Shown piece after piece: positions 18,401 to 26,533 of a stretch of 43,415 nucleotides of DNA. The position numbers and the translations under genes are program-made. Positions within the stretch are counted from its first letter, which is position 1; each line of letters opens with the position of its first letter. The DNA comes from a virus: IMG/VR virus record IMGVR_UViG_3300042556_000418, positions 1 to 43,415 of that record; one strand, given 5' to 3'. The notes under the pieces were generated by a model that did no database searches, was not told the DNA's origin, and saw only the letters and a program-made list of their open reading frames with translations.

Positions 18401-21400
18401 TGTAAAGTTGTGAATGTTTGAAGTGCTGTTTTTCTTAAATCTGATGGAAGCCCTGCAAAATATTCCCAATTTTCAGAAATTTTTTCAATTGCTGTTGCAT
18501 CCATTCCTGCCTTGTCTAATACAAGTTCTACTTCTTTTTTTGTTACATCTGGCATTGCTTCAATTGCTGTATTAATCCTGGTTATTTTTGCAAGTGCCTT
18601 TGGATCCTTTAGTACTATTTCAATATTAATTTCTTCATTATCCATTTGTTGCAACAGAACAAGGGTTGAATACTGTGCCTGGAAGTCTGAGTCTGTTAAG
18701 CCAGACATGTTTACCATTATGTCTTTTGCTAATTTTTGGTCTTCAAATCCTCCAAGTATAGATTGAAGTTTATTTAAATCATCTATGCCCTGAACATTTA
18801 AAAATGTATCAAATGTTTTCTTTAAGTTTTCGTCATCATCAGTAAATAAATTAATAAATCCTGATGCTTGTCCTGGACTAAACTGTCCAGAAGAAACTAC
18901 TGCTTCTATTTTTGCTCTTACAACAGACTCTTTTATTTGTGCAGTTTTTGCAAGCAGCATATTTGCATCGCCCTCTTGCCTTGTTCCCTTAAATCTCGTT
19001 TTTACTGCTTCTTTGCTGCCAGTAAAGAATGCTTGTTTTTCACCAGAAGATGCAAGTTTAAGTTGTTGCTCAATTCCTGCTGTAACTCTGTCATTCATTA
19101 TTCTAAGTTTGCCAACAGAAGCCACTCTTTTTTGTTCTAATAAGTCTATCTCTTTTTGAATTAGTGCTTTTTTTTCTAAGTCTTTTGTTGCTGCTTTATC
19201 TGCTTTTAGTTTATCAATAGTTTTTGATGTAGTAACTTCTATACCGTCAATTTGTGCTTGAATTGCTTCATATGCTTGACTTGCCATTCCTGAAGCAAAA
19301 GCAGAATTTTGCTTAATAGAATTTTTAATAGAATCAACTCTTTTTTCAGCATATCTAAATTCTTTTTCTATTGCATCAAACTCTTCTCTTGTAATAGCAT
19401 ACGATGCATAATCAGTCATTCCTAGAGTTAATTTATCACCTAATTTATTTTTTTGTTGTTCTGCTCTATCTAATTGACTTTGAAGATTTGGGACTAAGTT
19501 ATCAAATTGAGATACTGTTTCTTCTGCAATCTTAATTCTAACTTCAAAAGGTTCTTTTGTTATATCTTTTCCATTTGATGTTAGCAATTTTTGCAACTGT
19601 CCTTGAATCTTTATTCCAATAGTCTTGTCTTGGAACTCAATGCCAACCTGGTCTGCAATACTTGTAGCCTGGGCTGCATCAATTACACCATCTGAAACAT
19701 AACTTGCTAGTTTTAATGAAAATTCTTTCATGGCAATATCTGGCATAGCCTTAAATCTTGTTTCAAAGGCTGATATATCTGCTTTGCCTGCTTCACTTTT
19801 TAGGAATGTGCTTCCAAACTTAGCGCCCTTGCGCTCAAAAGAAAAATCTCCGCCTGCTGATTCTCGCTTACGTGCTGAAAGTTCTGATGCGCCTACCTTG
19901 CCAGTTATCTCTCCGACCTGTTGCATTTTCTTTGTTGTTGCATATAACTCATCAACAAGTCTTGCTTCTGCTTTGATTGCATCATCTTGTTTCTTTTTAA
20001 ATAGCCAAATACCAGCAACTAATGCACCGATTGCAATAGTTGCAATACCCATCGCACTTGACAACATTGGAAGTATCATTGAAAGACCCATTAAAGGCAT
20101 CATTATTTTTTGTGCCATCTCGCCAATCTGTCCAGGAATCATAGAAGCCATCATTGCAGCGCCTGATGCTGCCATTGCTCCACCAGTTACTCCTGCTTTA
20201 GTCATTTTTCTTGGAATCTTATTTCCATCTTCGTCATACTTTGTTCCAAATTTAGACTTTAATCTGCTAGATAGTGTTTGTCTTTGTGCTGATTCTGCAG
20301 TTCCAGCAGTAATTACTGATCCTGGCATTCCAACATTTTGTTCTAGCCTACTTCTCTTTTGAGCATTACGTCTCTTAGATTTTGCAATAGCATCAATTTC
20401 GCCATCTCCATAGAGGGCTTTTTTAGATGCTGCTGCCTTTGCTTGTGTTCTTGCTTCTATTCTTTGTCTTTTTTCTATTTGTCTTCTTAAAGATTTAGCG
20501 TTAGCATCTATTGGTCCCGTGCCATATAGCAAACTTCTAGATGCAAGGGCTGCTGATTGTGAAAGTGTTGTTCCAATAGTTGTGCCGACTGCCTTTGCTT
20601 CTGCAACTGACCCTCTTGCGCCATCCACTATTGCTGCTGCAATTGTACTTCTTGCTTCTGGAGCATTTGCTGCGCCAGGAATAATAGTTTTTCCTACTCT
20701 TCTAGGTGCTCCTTGAACAACTCTTTTTCCTTTTGGAACCGTGGTTATTAATGTGTCTTTTTTACCTTGAGAAGATTCAACATTCTTTGGTAGTTGTTTT
20801 GTCTTTGGTTTTGTTAACTTTTCAGTTTTTTCATCTTCAAAAAGTTCTCCTGGCTTTATAGCAATAGAACTGTGTAGTTGATGAATTCCTTTCCAGTCGG
20901 CATTAAGACCTGCTTGAAGTCTTTTTTCCATTGCCTCATAGACTGCCTTTTCTTGAGGATCTGTGATTCCAAAACTATCTATAACAGGCCTTATCTTATT
21001 AAGAGCCTCTTGAATTTCTTTTTTCATAGCAGCCTGGTACTGGTCTGCTGTCATTTTTTCTACAATTTCTTTTGTTTGAACTGCAAAGAATCTTTTACGA
21101 CCTCCACCTGGTAGTGGGTCATCAATTCCAAGATTTATTCTTGCCTGCTGTTCCATTGAAGGAAGGTTATCAATGTATGTTTTTGTTTTTTTATCAAATG
21201 TTTGTGCAAAATCTCTTTCGCCAGAAGCGGTAGCAAATACTCCAGCAGGGCCAACGTCTGCAAGAACATTTCCTCCAAGGTTTCCTCTACCTAGGTCTTT
21301 ATCTCCTCTTAGTGCTGCAGCAACATTTTGCTTAATGTATTCTTCTTGTGTAAACTTGTTAGACATTTTTTCTGGATCAAACCTTGGATCAAATGCTGAC

Positions 21401-24400
21401 TCAAGAACAACGATTCTTCTTTTACCTTTTGGATCTGTTGGATCTAAAATTGTTTTAATTGTTTGTTCTGGAGCATCTAGGCCATGAACTCTCCTAGCAA
21501 TCGTGGTTGCTCTTTGTTCTGCAAGGGCTTCTCTGTAACTGTTTGCTGGCTTTACAAAAACTTTTTTATTGTCTGCTGTTTCATATACTCCGCCAAGACC
21601 CTTTAGTGCAGTAAAACTTCTTCCAGATGTTTGCGCTATCTGTGTGCCATACTTTTCTGGCTTTGATTCTTTGAGTGGACTTGACCTAACATCTTTGTCT
21701 AGTCTGTCTAGTTGTTTGTTTCTTTCCCCAAAGGCTGCTTCTCTAAACGCAGAAAAAGTTGTTGCTGTAGTTCCTAGTCTATCTCCACTAGGACCTCTGA
21801 ACGGAGAACTCTTTTCTCCATTATTATCTATAAGAACAATTCTTCTCTTGTCTGGAGTTTTCCCAGGCTCATACTCATAGCCCTGAATAATTCCTAATTC
21901 TTTTGCTCTTTCTAATACTTTTCTTGTAGACTCTGGATCCTTACCACCAAAACCTTCTTGAACGCTAAAACTTGCTATATTAGAGTGTAGCGCTTTCATC
22001 AAACCAAAAGTACGTGAGGATGTAATCTTAGGATTGTTTGCTGGTATGGTTTCAAAAAGTGTTTTTCTTACTAACTCATCGTTTACATGAGTTGGTGGCT
22101 TCCCATTTGGGCCAGATCCACGAATAGTCTCTAAGATTAGTGAGTCAATTGTCTTTGCATCAAATGCATTAATACCAGATGGCTTCCACTTTTCTGGTCC
22201 ACGCTTTTTCCACTCTTCTTCCCATTGTTCAAATGAGATACCTGTATCTTTTGACATTGCCTGGTTATATCCAGATTTAAAGTCATACAGAAGTCCGTCT
22301 TGAACTAAGATTTTTGGTTCAATACCCTGCATTGTTAATATGTCTTTGTAAAGTCTTAAAGTTAGGGCCTTTTGTTCTGACATTGGAGACTTTAATATGT
22401 CATCAATGTGCATCTTATTCTTTGCGCCAACATGGAACTTCTGGGTTTCTCCAGCCATTCTGCTTGACTTTACTACACCTTCTTGAGCATCATCAGTTCC
22501 ACCGTTATACCCTTGAATTTTTTTACCAGCGATCATTGCACGAATTACTGGCCTATTGTCTGGGTCTTGTGCAGACTTTGCTGGAATAACTGCTTCTCCT
22601 GGAGTAAGCATCGAGAACACAGTATCTTCATTTCCAGTTCCTGGGACTTTTGTAGTTCCTGTTGAATACTTCTTTAAGCCCTTGCCTCCTGGAGCCTTTC
22701 CTGCTGGACCAGTAAAGCCTGCTTGTGCTGCTATGGCCCTCCTGTAGGCTGATGCTAGGGTGTTTACTGCTGTTGCTTCAGATGTAAATGTTTGTCTAAG
22801 TTTCTGATGAACCTGATCAAGTGATGCTGCTACAGCAGAAGCCTCAATTTGTTGCTGAGTTAAATAGTCTGTTTGTTGTCCAAGAATCTGTGTTGATGAC
22901 CCTGCTCTAGTAAATACAGACCTTAAAGATGCAAACATTTTAATTATATTTGCAACACCGTTAGCAAGCAAACCAAAAGCCATTAGTGCTACTGGTCCTA
23001 CTGCACCAAGGGCTACTGTTAAGATAGTTATAAATCTCTTACTTCCATCTCCTAGATCATTAAACTTATCAAGAATCTTTGCTACAAACTCAACGATTGG
23101 AGTTAAAGCCTTTAAGAACTGCTCTCCAACTGGAGCAAGAGTTACCTTTAGATCTTCAATTGCTTTTTTAAACTTATAGGTAGTTGTTTCTTCAATCTTT
23201 CCCAGTTCTCGTTCAGATAAGATTGCTAATTCTTCTGTTGTTGCTTTTGTTAGTTCTAAGACTCTTGATGCCTGGCTACCCTCGGCTACTACGTTTTGAA
23301 ACAAAGTAGATAGTCTTGAAAACTGGAACTTTCCAAACAATTGCTCAATGGCACGAGCACGATTAAGTGGGTCCAAAGTATCTAGTGCATTTGCAAAGTC
23401 TACTACTGTTGACTTAACATCTCCTGCGTTTGCTTCTACAATACCCTTGATATTTACACCAAGCCCTGCTAAAAATTTTGAAGCCTTTTCAGATGGATTA
23501 ATTAATGAAGCAAGACCAGACTTAAGTGCGTTTGCACCTTCTGATGCATTGATTCCACCTTCCTTCATCGCTGTTAGGAAGAATGCTAAATCCTCTACAT
23601 CTCCACCAAGTTGCTGAACAACTGGTCCAGCCTTTGGAATTGCAATAGTTAAATCTTCAATAGATACAACAGTTTGGTTTTCAACTGAGTTTAAAAAGTT
23701 AATCTTTTTTGCTAAATCTTCTGTTGCTGTACCGAATGCGTTTGTAATTGATATTGTGGTCTCTAGGGCTTGAGACTGTTCAACTCCACCGAGCACTGCA
23801 AGTCTTGTCGCCTGTGCAACCTGTGCAGTTAGATCGGCACCAACCTTACCCATTGCTGCTGCATCTGCAGCCATCTTCATTGTTTCTTCTACTGCAACGC
23901 CATACTTTGTATACTCTCTTGCTAGTTGCTGTATATCTTGAACCATTCTGTCAGTTTGTTCTTTGGTCGTAAACATGTCACCATAAACACGCTTAAACCT
24001 AATTGCCTGCTCTTCCATTTGCATAAATGTTTTAGCAGCAGCACTTCCAAGCATTACAAGTGGAACAGTAAAACCAACCATCAACTGGCGACCTGCCCAC
24101 TGAGTATTCTTACCAAAGTTTAGAAGGTTGGTCGATCCTTGTTTTAATAGTTGATTCAGAAGTTGCTGCTTCTGGGCTGCCATGGCTGTCTGTGTGCCAA
24201 GATTCTGCATGTCTAATGTTAAAGGTCTTACAGCAATTGCCTGAAGAGCACCATTGGCTCCACGACCCATCTTTATATACTGAGTCTGAAGATCCTTTAC
24301 ACGCTCTCGTGCTACTTTATTTATTGTCTCAAATTCAGACCTAAATAGTCTACCGAAAGTTTTTGTTGCTGCTCCAGTATATCTAAAGTACTCTCTAGAT

Positions 24401-24660
24401 GTTAACTTGTTCTTTTCTAAAGCATTAGTAAAAGACTCTGTGCTGGATGTTACTGTTCGCATAGATGCTTGGAATTGTCCAGTTGCATTTATGCTGTTCA
24501 TCAAGTTTTGTGCTTGATTTGCTGCTACCGCTGCTGCAGAGGTACCAGACTTTGCCATTTGTGTATGGAAGGCTGATATTTGACGCTGAAGAAGTTTTAA
24601 ACTTGCTAAAGCATCAGACGTATCAATATTTACATGAATATTGGATTGAACATCAGCCAT
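15457..24660 (-). CDS. tail tape measure protein, giant, with kinase-like and Cys-rich insertions
   Basis: Sets tail length and is probably ejected with the DNA. At 3,067 residues it would imply a very long tail if built like simpler tape measures. Residues about 215-450 carry the TP901-type core (QTDRMVQDIQQLAREYTKYG, then MAADAAAMGKVGADLTAQVA). Hydrophobic segments lie near 540-580 and 1500-1555. The motif [TV]-x-MLTPGE occurs twice (about 688 and 2985), a hallmark of tape measure proteins. Residues about 1015-1270 resemble a kinase-like fold (VFVKP with Lys1037, Glu1048, GDKD with Asp1122). About 2400-2650 is coiled coil. Residues 2693-2825 hold 12 Cys in repeats. The ATG at 24660 has AGAGGTG upstream. 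Confidence 0.95.
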   Translation of the reverse strand: MADVQSNIHVNIDTSDALASLKLLQRQISAFHTQMAKSGTSAAAVAANQAQNLMNSINATGQFQASMRTVTSSTESFTNALEKNKLTSREYFRYTGAATKTFGRLFRSEFETINKVARERVKDLQTQYIKMGRGANGALQAIAVRPLTLDMQNLGTQTAMAAQKQQLLNQLLKQGSTNLLNFGKNTQWAGRQLMVGFTVPLVMLGSAAAKTFMQMEEQAIRFKRVYGDMFTTKEQTDRMVQDIQQLAREYTKYGVAVEETMKMAADAAAMGKVGADLTAQVAQATRLAVLGGVEQSQALETTISITNAFGTATEDLAKKINFLNSVENQTVVSIEDLTIAIPKAGPVVQQLGGDVEDLAFFLTAMKEGGINASEGANALKSGLASLINPSEKASKFLAGLGVNIKGIVEANAGDVKSTVVDFANALDTLDPLNRARAIEQLFGKFQFSRLSTLFQNVVAEGSQASRVLELTKATTEELAILSERELGKIEETTTYKFKKAIEDLKVTLAPVGEQFLKALTPIVEFVAKILDKFNDLGDGSKRFITILTVALGAVGPVALMAFGLLANGVANIIKMFASLRSVFTRAGSSTQILGQQTDYLTQQQIEASAVAASLDQVHQKLRQTFTSEATAVNTLASAYRRAIAAQAGFTGPAGKAPGGKGLKKYSTGTTKVPGTGNEDTVFSMLTPGEAVIPAKSAQDPDNRPVIRAMIAGKKIQGYNGGTDDAQEGVVKSSRMAGETQKFHVGAKNKMHIDDILKSPMSEQKALTLRLYKDILTMQGIEPKILVQDGLLYDFKSGYNQAMSKDTGISFEQWEEEWKKRGPEKWKPSGINAFDAKTIDSLILETIRGSGPNGKPPTHVNDELVRKTLFETIPANNPKITSSRTFGLMKALHSNIASFSVQEGFGGKDPESTRKVLERAKELGIIQGYEYEPGKTPDKRRIVLIDNNGEKSSPFRGPSGDRLGTTATTFSAFREAAFGERNKQLDRLDKDVRSSPLKESKPEKYGTQIAQTSGRSFTALKGLGGVYETADNKKVFVKPANSYREALAEQRATTIARRVHGLDAPEQTIKTILDPTDPKGKRRIVVLESAFDPRFDPEKMSNKFTQEEYIKQNVAAALRGDKDLGRGNLGGNVLADVGPAGVFATASGERDFAQTFDKKTKTYIDNLPSMEQQARINLGIDDPLPGGGRKRFFAVQTKEIVEKMTADQYQAAMKKEIQEALNKIRPVIDSFGITDPQEKAVYEAMEKRLQAGLNADWKGIHQLHSSIAIKPGELFEDEKTEKLTKPKTKQLPKNVESSQGKKDTLITTVPKGKRVVQGAPRRVGKTIIPGAANAPEARSTIAAAIVDGARGSVAEAKAVGTTIGTTLSQSAALASRSLLYGTGPIDANAKSLRRQIEKRQRIEARTQAKAAASKKALYGDGEIDAIAKSKRRNAQKRSRLEQNVGMPGSVITAGTAESAQRQTLSSRLKSKFGTKYDEDGNKIPRKMTKAGVTGGAMAASGAAMMASMIPGQIGEMAQKIMMPLMGLSMILPMLSSAMGIATIAIGALVAGIWLFKKKQDDAIKAEARLVDELYATTKKMQQVGEITGKVGASELSARKRESAGGDFSFERKGAKFGSTFLKSEAGKADISAFETRFKAMPDIAMKEFSLKLASYVSDGVIDAAQATSIADQVGIEFQDKTIGIKIQGQLQKLLTSNGKDITKEPFEVRIKIAEETVSQFDNLVPNLQSQLDRAEQQKNKLGDKLTLGMTDYASYAITREEFDAIEKEFRYAEKRVDSIKNSIKQNSAFASGMASQAYEAIQAQIDGIEVTTSKTIDKLKADKAATKDLEKKALIQKEIDLLEQKRVASVGKLRIMNDRVTAGIEQQLKLASSGEKQAFFTGSKEAVKTRFKGTRQEGDANMLLAKTAQIKESVVRAKIEAVVSSGQFSPGQASGFINLFTDDDENLKKTFDTFLNVQGIDDLNKLQSILGGFEDQKLAKDIMVNMSGLTDSDFQAQYSTLVLLQQMDNEEINIEIVLKDPKALAKITRINTAIEAMPDVTKKEVELVLDKAGMDATAIEKISENWEYFAGLPSDLRKTALQTFTTLHATIFANKESRMEWARSYAESMTPRLRKRNHEEAVTRVLTTIIDVKTGKFTDKGSKAAKEDVLEQVKDIIGLQTMMDNLMKGKGGGSKDEKAKIESSPLDDLVKKLKNVRKNQIKFTEGWIASFKTLNTLFGKNKTVSIFGGIENDLRDLGAGENLIDLITGMTPEEFETYKDRLFDFDANGNITGIKDDAQSIQDALDSIRLGEFVSDQEKMARQIGNQVTALNRLRAAGIEGSVALEAVADATFAAAIANKNLDDRQIKEIADAWRIATAEKRNYAAIDALTNEETGLDREIEILKKLTELMGQFTKEQLDAIMSSAALKQALIDLASFKPGDAGFEQFLRVLRKTLEKEKIQLNLDKNTIEGMQKIFDQGFATAMERVDVKEKKLTLQFEVETEDFQNKIDKAQDQIDLAEYEKDDKEAALREIEKQEEKINEKYDERIKALDEVEKANAAISAQQKGQLSLAEALTSGDIAAAARAAQDMRAQAAADAVTKERDVLEKSRERELSKVTEGGKTRKQLETRIKELEDTIFNLEEKEIEPNQENIRKKNVDLREQVKELDKVRRTWEQYQNAIDEARVNNKVADKAIADALEVMPRLKEAYRTQCPPGFMWDEGIKDCIPIPEPIIPAGTNECPDGTTDDGNGNCVATKVADPGGATPCVANAGMGCGWNMNGLIQCDGTCEGGEDPGKINTVKTCPKGQEKNAQGNCVPIKKAEVTKKEGGAKTCAAGETLVNGKCVKKPTLGELNKNDPMFVSSALHREELARIAADNKKNQMLFQQNMNVRDVTKNAGNTPGQHLQQFYKMQNDLAVQKAMAPTPGMLAQDKAVKEAAARAAKAAADKKAKDAANLKNFGGNAAAANAFGNWPIKRSMGGLIPKYFSLGGFATALGSFAKGTDTVPAMLTPGEFIMSKYAVETHGINTMKSINSGQPTGGAVYNNTYTLTVNAKTDANPNDIAQAVMSTIKRVDDRRIRGVSLNGR
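16186..16584 (-). repeat. cysteine-rich repeat block within tape measure gene
   Basis: Codes for residues 2693-2825 of the tape measure protein, which contain 12 cysteines. Four units follow C-x-x-G-x(6-9)-[GD]-x-C: CPPGFMWDEGIKDC, CPDGTTDDGNGNC, CPKGQEKNAQGNC and CAAGETLVNGKC. A more irregular unit with four Cys (CGWNMNGLIQCDGTC region) lies between. Spacers are Pro, Lys and Thr rich. It lies between the coiled-coil region and the C-terminal MLTPGE motif. Confidence 0.8.
20850..21615 (-). other. kinase-like domain encoded inside tape measure gene
   Basis: Codes for about residues 1015-1270 of the tape measure protein. It reads like a compact kinase-type fold: a Gly-containing turn (LKGLGGVYE), a strand with VFVKP (Lys1037), a helix with ALAEQRATTIARRVHGL (Glu1048), a strand RIVVLESAFDP, then GDKDLGRGNLGGNVLAD (Asp1122, Asn1131, Asp1135). 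The order Lys - Glu - Asp...Asn matches ATP-binding kinase-like domains of the HipA or PI3/4-kinase type. Assignment is by motif order only; catalytic ability is not shown. Confidence 0.45.
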
Positions 24661-24677
24661 CCATTAACACCTCTTAT

Positions 24678-25001
24678 TTAGTTATTTACAAGGTTGCCAA
24701 GTAGTGCAGCGTCTGAAAGTCTAATTCCAGATGCTTCTTCGACAATCTTGTATACTGTAGGAAGATCTATATTTTCTTCTAGGGCTTCCTTGTCTTCTGC
24801 CAATTCTGGCTTGTATTGTTGCATTGCAATTTGAACACATTCCATAAGCAGGTTCATTGATTTTTCGTTATCTTCTGCTACCTTTGCAATATCCTCGAAC
24901 TTTGCCATGAATGGACGAAGTAGAGATATCTTAAGTGGTCTTACCTTGATCTTTGTTCCGTCGATCAATGTTACTGTTTTTTCTTCAGTGGCGGTTGCCA
25001 T
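24678..25001 (-). CDS. tail assembly chaperone, short (G-like) form
   Basis: A 107-residue probable chaperone that coats the tape measure protein before tail tube growth. It is clearly paralogous to the N-terminal part of the next upstream gene (25057-25737): both share PLKI-x-x-LR, an MQQY-x-P segment, and a [DE]N-[IL]-DLPT-[VI]-Y block with a GI[RK] end. It lacks the C-terminal extension of its paralogue and stops 17 nt before the tape measure start, leaving no room for a frameshifted extension. It has its own -10 element and a strong Shine-Dalgarno (AAGGAGG). This would make it more abundant than the long form, as lambda gpG is over gpGT. Confidence 0.85.
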   Translation of the reverse strand: MATATEEKTVTLIDGTKIKVRPLKISLLRPFMAKFEDIAKVAEDNEKSMNLLMECVQIAMQQYKPELAEDKEALEENIDLPTVYKIVEEASGIRLSDAALLGNLVNN

Positions 25002-25027
25002 TTATTCCTCCTTATAAGGTTTAGTCA

Positions 25028-25036
25028 ATTATACCA
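25028..25036 (-). promoter_or_regulatory. extended -10 promoter for short chaperone and tape measure gene
   Basis: TGGTATAAT on the minus strand (TATAAT 25028-25033, TGG 25034-25036) lies in the 55-nt gap between the two chaperone genes. Transcription would begin about 20 nt before the ATG at 25001, giving a short leader with the Shine-Dalgarno AAGGAGG. There is no clear -35 box. Confidence 0.55.
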
Positions 25037-25056
25037 TAGCGCAGGCTTATTTTTTA

Positions 25057-25737
25057 TTAATCGTAAACCTCGTAGGTTAGACCCATACCAATTCCAAACC
25101 CTGCCTTTTCAGCATTTGGTCCTTGTAGAGCCAATATATCATTTCCATCTGTTACTGCTCCACCGCTAAAAACTCTAGCCTTCATGTCTTCCCATTCATT
25201 ACCGCTACCAGAGTTTTTATCTAAATCGACTCCTTCCATGGCAGCAGCAAACTTTTTATCGTTATAGTCTAATTCTCTTTTTATTTTAATTGTTGCAGTT
25301 AGTTCTGGCATAGATAAGGACTTTTCAAGTTCCTCATAATCTTTCCATATTCCAATGAGAAAAACCTCAGACTCTAGTTTTGCCAAATCTAAACTTTCCC
25401 AAGTTGAACCGCTGTCTACTGCCTGATTTTTAACAGTCTCTTCTGACTTCTGATTAATTTTTATTCCTGCTGCAATATCAATAATCTCATATATTGTTGG
25501 TAAATCTAAATTATCTTCTAGGTCATCTACTGTTTTGATTGATGGACAATACTGTTGCATGGTAATTAAAGCGCAATTGACTAATGTAGATATTGATTCA
25601 TCATCTGTTTTTGATAACTTTATGTTATCAAATATTTCCAGGAATTCTCTTAGATACTTTATCTTTAGTGGTGCAGCAACAATAACTCTACCATCGACTA
25701 GTGATATTTTTTTAGTATCATATATTTTTGTTGCCAT
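25057..25737 (-). CDS. tail assembly chaperone, long (GT-like) form in one frame
   Basis: A 226-residue chaperone whose first 100 residues are paralogous to the short form downstream. The extension (about 110-226) holds FLIGIWKDYEELEKSLSMPE, LDYNDKKFAAAMEGVDLD, MKARVFSGG and a C-terminal GFGIGMGLTYEV. In many siphoviruses this T-like extension is reached only by a programmed frameshift, whereas here it is in one continuous frame. The ATG at 25737 is preferred over one 10 codons upstream, which would lie before the promoter. It lacks a Shine-Dalgarno, and TGGTATACT ends 6 nt before it, so the transcript is probably leaderless. It should bind the tape measure protein and recruit tube subunits. 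Confidence 0.87.
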   Translation of the reverse strand: MATKIYDTKKISLVDGRVIVAAPLKIKYLREFLEIFDNIKLSKTDDESISTLVNCALITMQQYCPSIKTVDDLEDNLDLPTIYEIIDIAAGIKINQKSEETVKNQAVDSGSTWESLDLAKLESEVFLIGIWKDYEELEKSLSMPELTATIKIKRELDYNDKKFAAAMEGVDLDKNSGSGNEWEDMKARVFSGGAVTDGNDILALQGPNAEKAGFGIGMGLTYEVYD

Positions 25738-25743
25738 TATATA

Positions 25744-25752
25744 AGTATACCA
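25744..25752 (-). promoter_or_regulatory. extended -10 promoter for leaderless-type start of long chaperone
   Basis: TGGTATACT on the minus strand (TATACT 25744-25749, TGG 25750-25752) is followed by six A/T bases and the ATG at 25737. It begins right at the end of the T-tract of the terminator after the tail tube gene. No Shine-Dalgarno is present. Confidence 0.55.
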
Positions 25753-25784
25753 AACAGAAAGGCCCAACCCCGAAGGATTGAGCC
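25751..25784 (-). terminator. rho-independent terminator after major tail tube gene
   Basis: The minus strand has GGCTCAATCC, the tetraloop TTCG, then GGGTTGGGCC: a 10-bp stem with two G-U wobbles closed by a C(UUCG)G loop, an especially stable type, followed by TTTCTGTTT. It lies 17 nt after the tail tube stop codon and just before the next -10 box, so it should limit read-through from the abundant tail tube message. Confidence 0.8.
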
Positions 25785-25801
25785 TCTCATATTAAGTTGT
25801 A

Positions 25802-26467
25802 TTATGCTAGAGAACGATCTACGATTCTACCGTATGATGCGTCATCGTTTGGAAGAAGACGGAATGATACTTCAAACATTGAAGCCTCATCACGCTTTGC
25901 TGATACTGTTACGTTCTCAATTGAGAGTGCACGGTATGCAACATAAATTCTTTCCTTTGGATCTGCTGAAGAACCAGAACCTGGTCCTACTGCTACAAGA
26001 CCACGCTCTAGTGGAACGTCGCCAATGTCTCCTGCAGACATCTTAAGAGTCTGTAGGCCTGATGCTTCTGGAGACAAGTCTCCGTCTGCTCCACCTTTTC
26101 CTGCAATTGCTACTAGAAGGTTTTCTAGTGTTGCCTCTGCAAAAGATGTATTTAGATTAACTGTCATACCTTGCTTGAATAAACGAGCAACGTCGAGAAG
26201 TTGATCTACTGCTACGTCACCAAAGTCTGGCTGGAATGCGAGTTCCAAACCATTTGATGTGTAACCGATGTTTGTGAATGCATTGTTACTTGACAATGTC
26301 TCCTTGTATGATACTTCGCTTGCTGCTAGTCCTGTTAGGACTGTGTCTGCGCCAGCATCAGTAATCTTATTGGTTGCTTCAACGTAACCAATTGGACCTG
26401 CATTATGTGTAAAAAGTGCTGCTGCACCCACGATAATGTTACTACTTGAACCACGGCTGTATGCCAT
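25802..26467 (-). CDS. major tail tube protein
   Basis: A 221-residue probable tail tube subunit, the second most abundant virion protein. Its place (after the connector and tail terminator genes, before the chaperones and tape measure) is standard for siphoviruses. The text fits: MAYSRGSSSNIIVGAAALFT at the N-terminus, a central SYKETLSSNNAFTNIGYTSN, and RALSIENVTVSAKRDEASMF near the C-terminus, all beta-rich with no membrane segment. The ATG at 26467 has GAGGTG 6 nt upstream; an in-frame ATG six codons earlier lacks this. A hairpin terminator follows the stop codon, and a -10 box lies upstream. Confidence 0.88.
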   Translation of the reverse strand: MAYSRGSSSNIIVGAAALFTHNAGPIGYVEATNKITDAGADTVLTGLAASEVSYKETLSSNNAFTNIGYTSNGLELAFQPDFGDVAVDQLLDVARLFKQGMTVNLNTSFAEATLENLLVAIAGKGGADGDLSPEASGLQTLKMSAGDIGDVPLERGLVAVGPGSGSSADPKERIYVAYRALSIENVTVSAKRDEASMFEVSFRLLPNDDASYGRIVDRSLA

Positions 26468-26516
26468 ATATCTCACCTCTTTCATTTTATTAAAAGGGGG
26501 TTGTTTCCTCGCTTTA

Positions 26517-26522
26517 ATTATA
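26517..26522 (-). promoter_or_regulatory. -10 box upstream of major tail tube gene
   Basis: TATAAT on the minus strand at 26517-26522 lies in the gap between the tail terminator and tail tube genes. The leader would be about 43 nt and contains the AGAGGTG Shine-Dalgarno. There is no TG extension and no good -35 box, so the evidence is weaker than for the other sites. Confidence 0.35.
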
Positions 26523-26533
26523 CATGCCGTTTA

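Noticed and set aside
19730-20362. 210-codon plus-strand open frame inside the tape measure gene
   Set aside because: It is a shadow of a well-supported gene, has an odd Ile/Ala/Ser/Pro composition and no ribosome-binding site or neighbours on that strand.
24661-25056. Programmed frameshift in the tail chaperone genes
   Set aside because: The long form is already continuous in one frame and the short gene ends 17 nt before the tape measure start, leaving no extension to reach.
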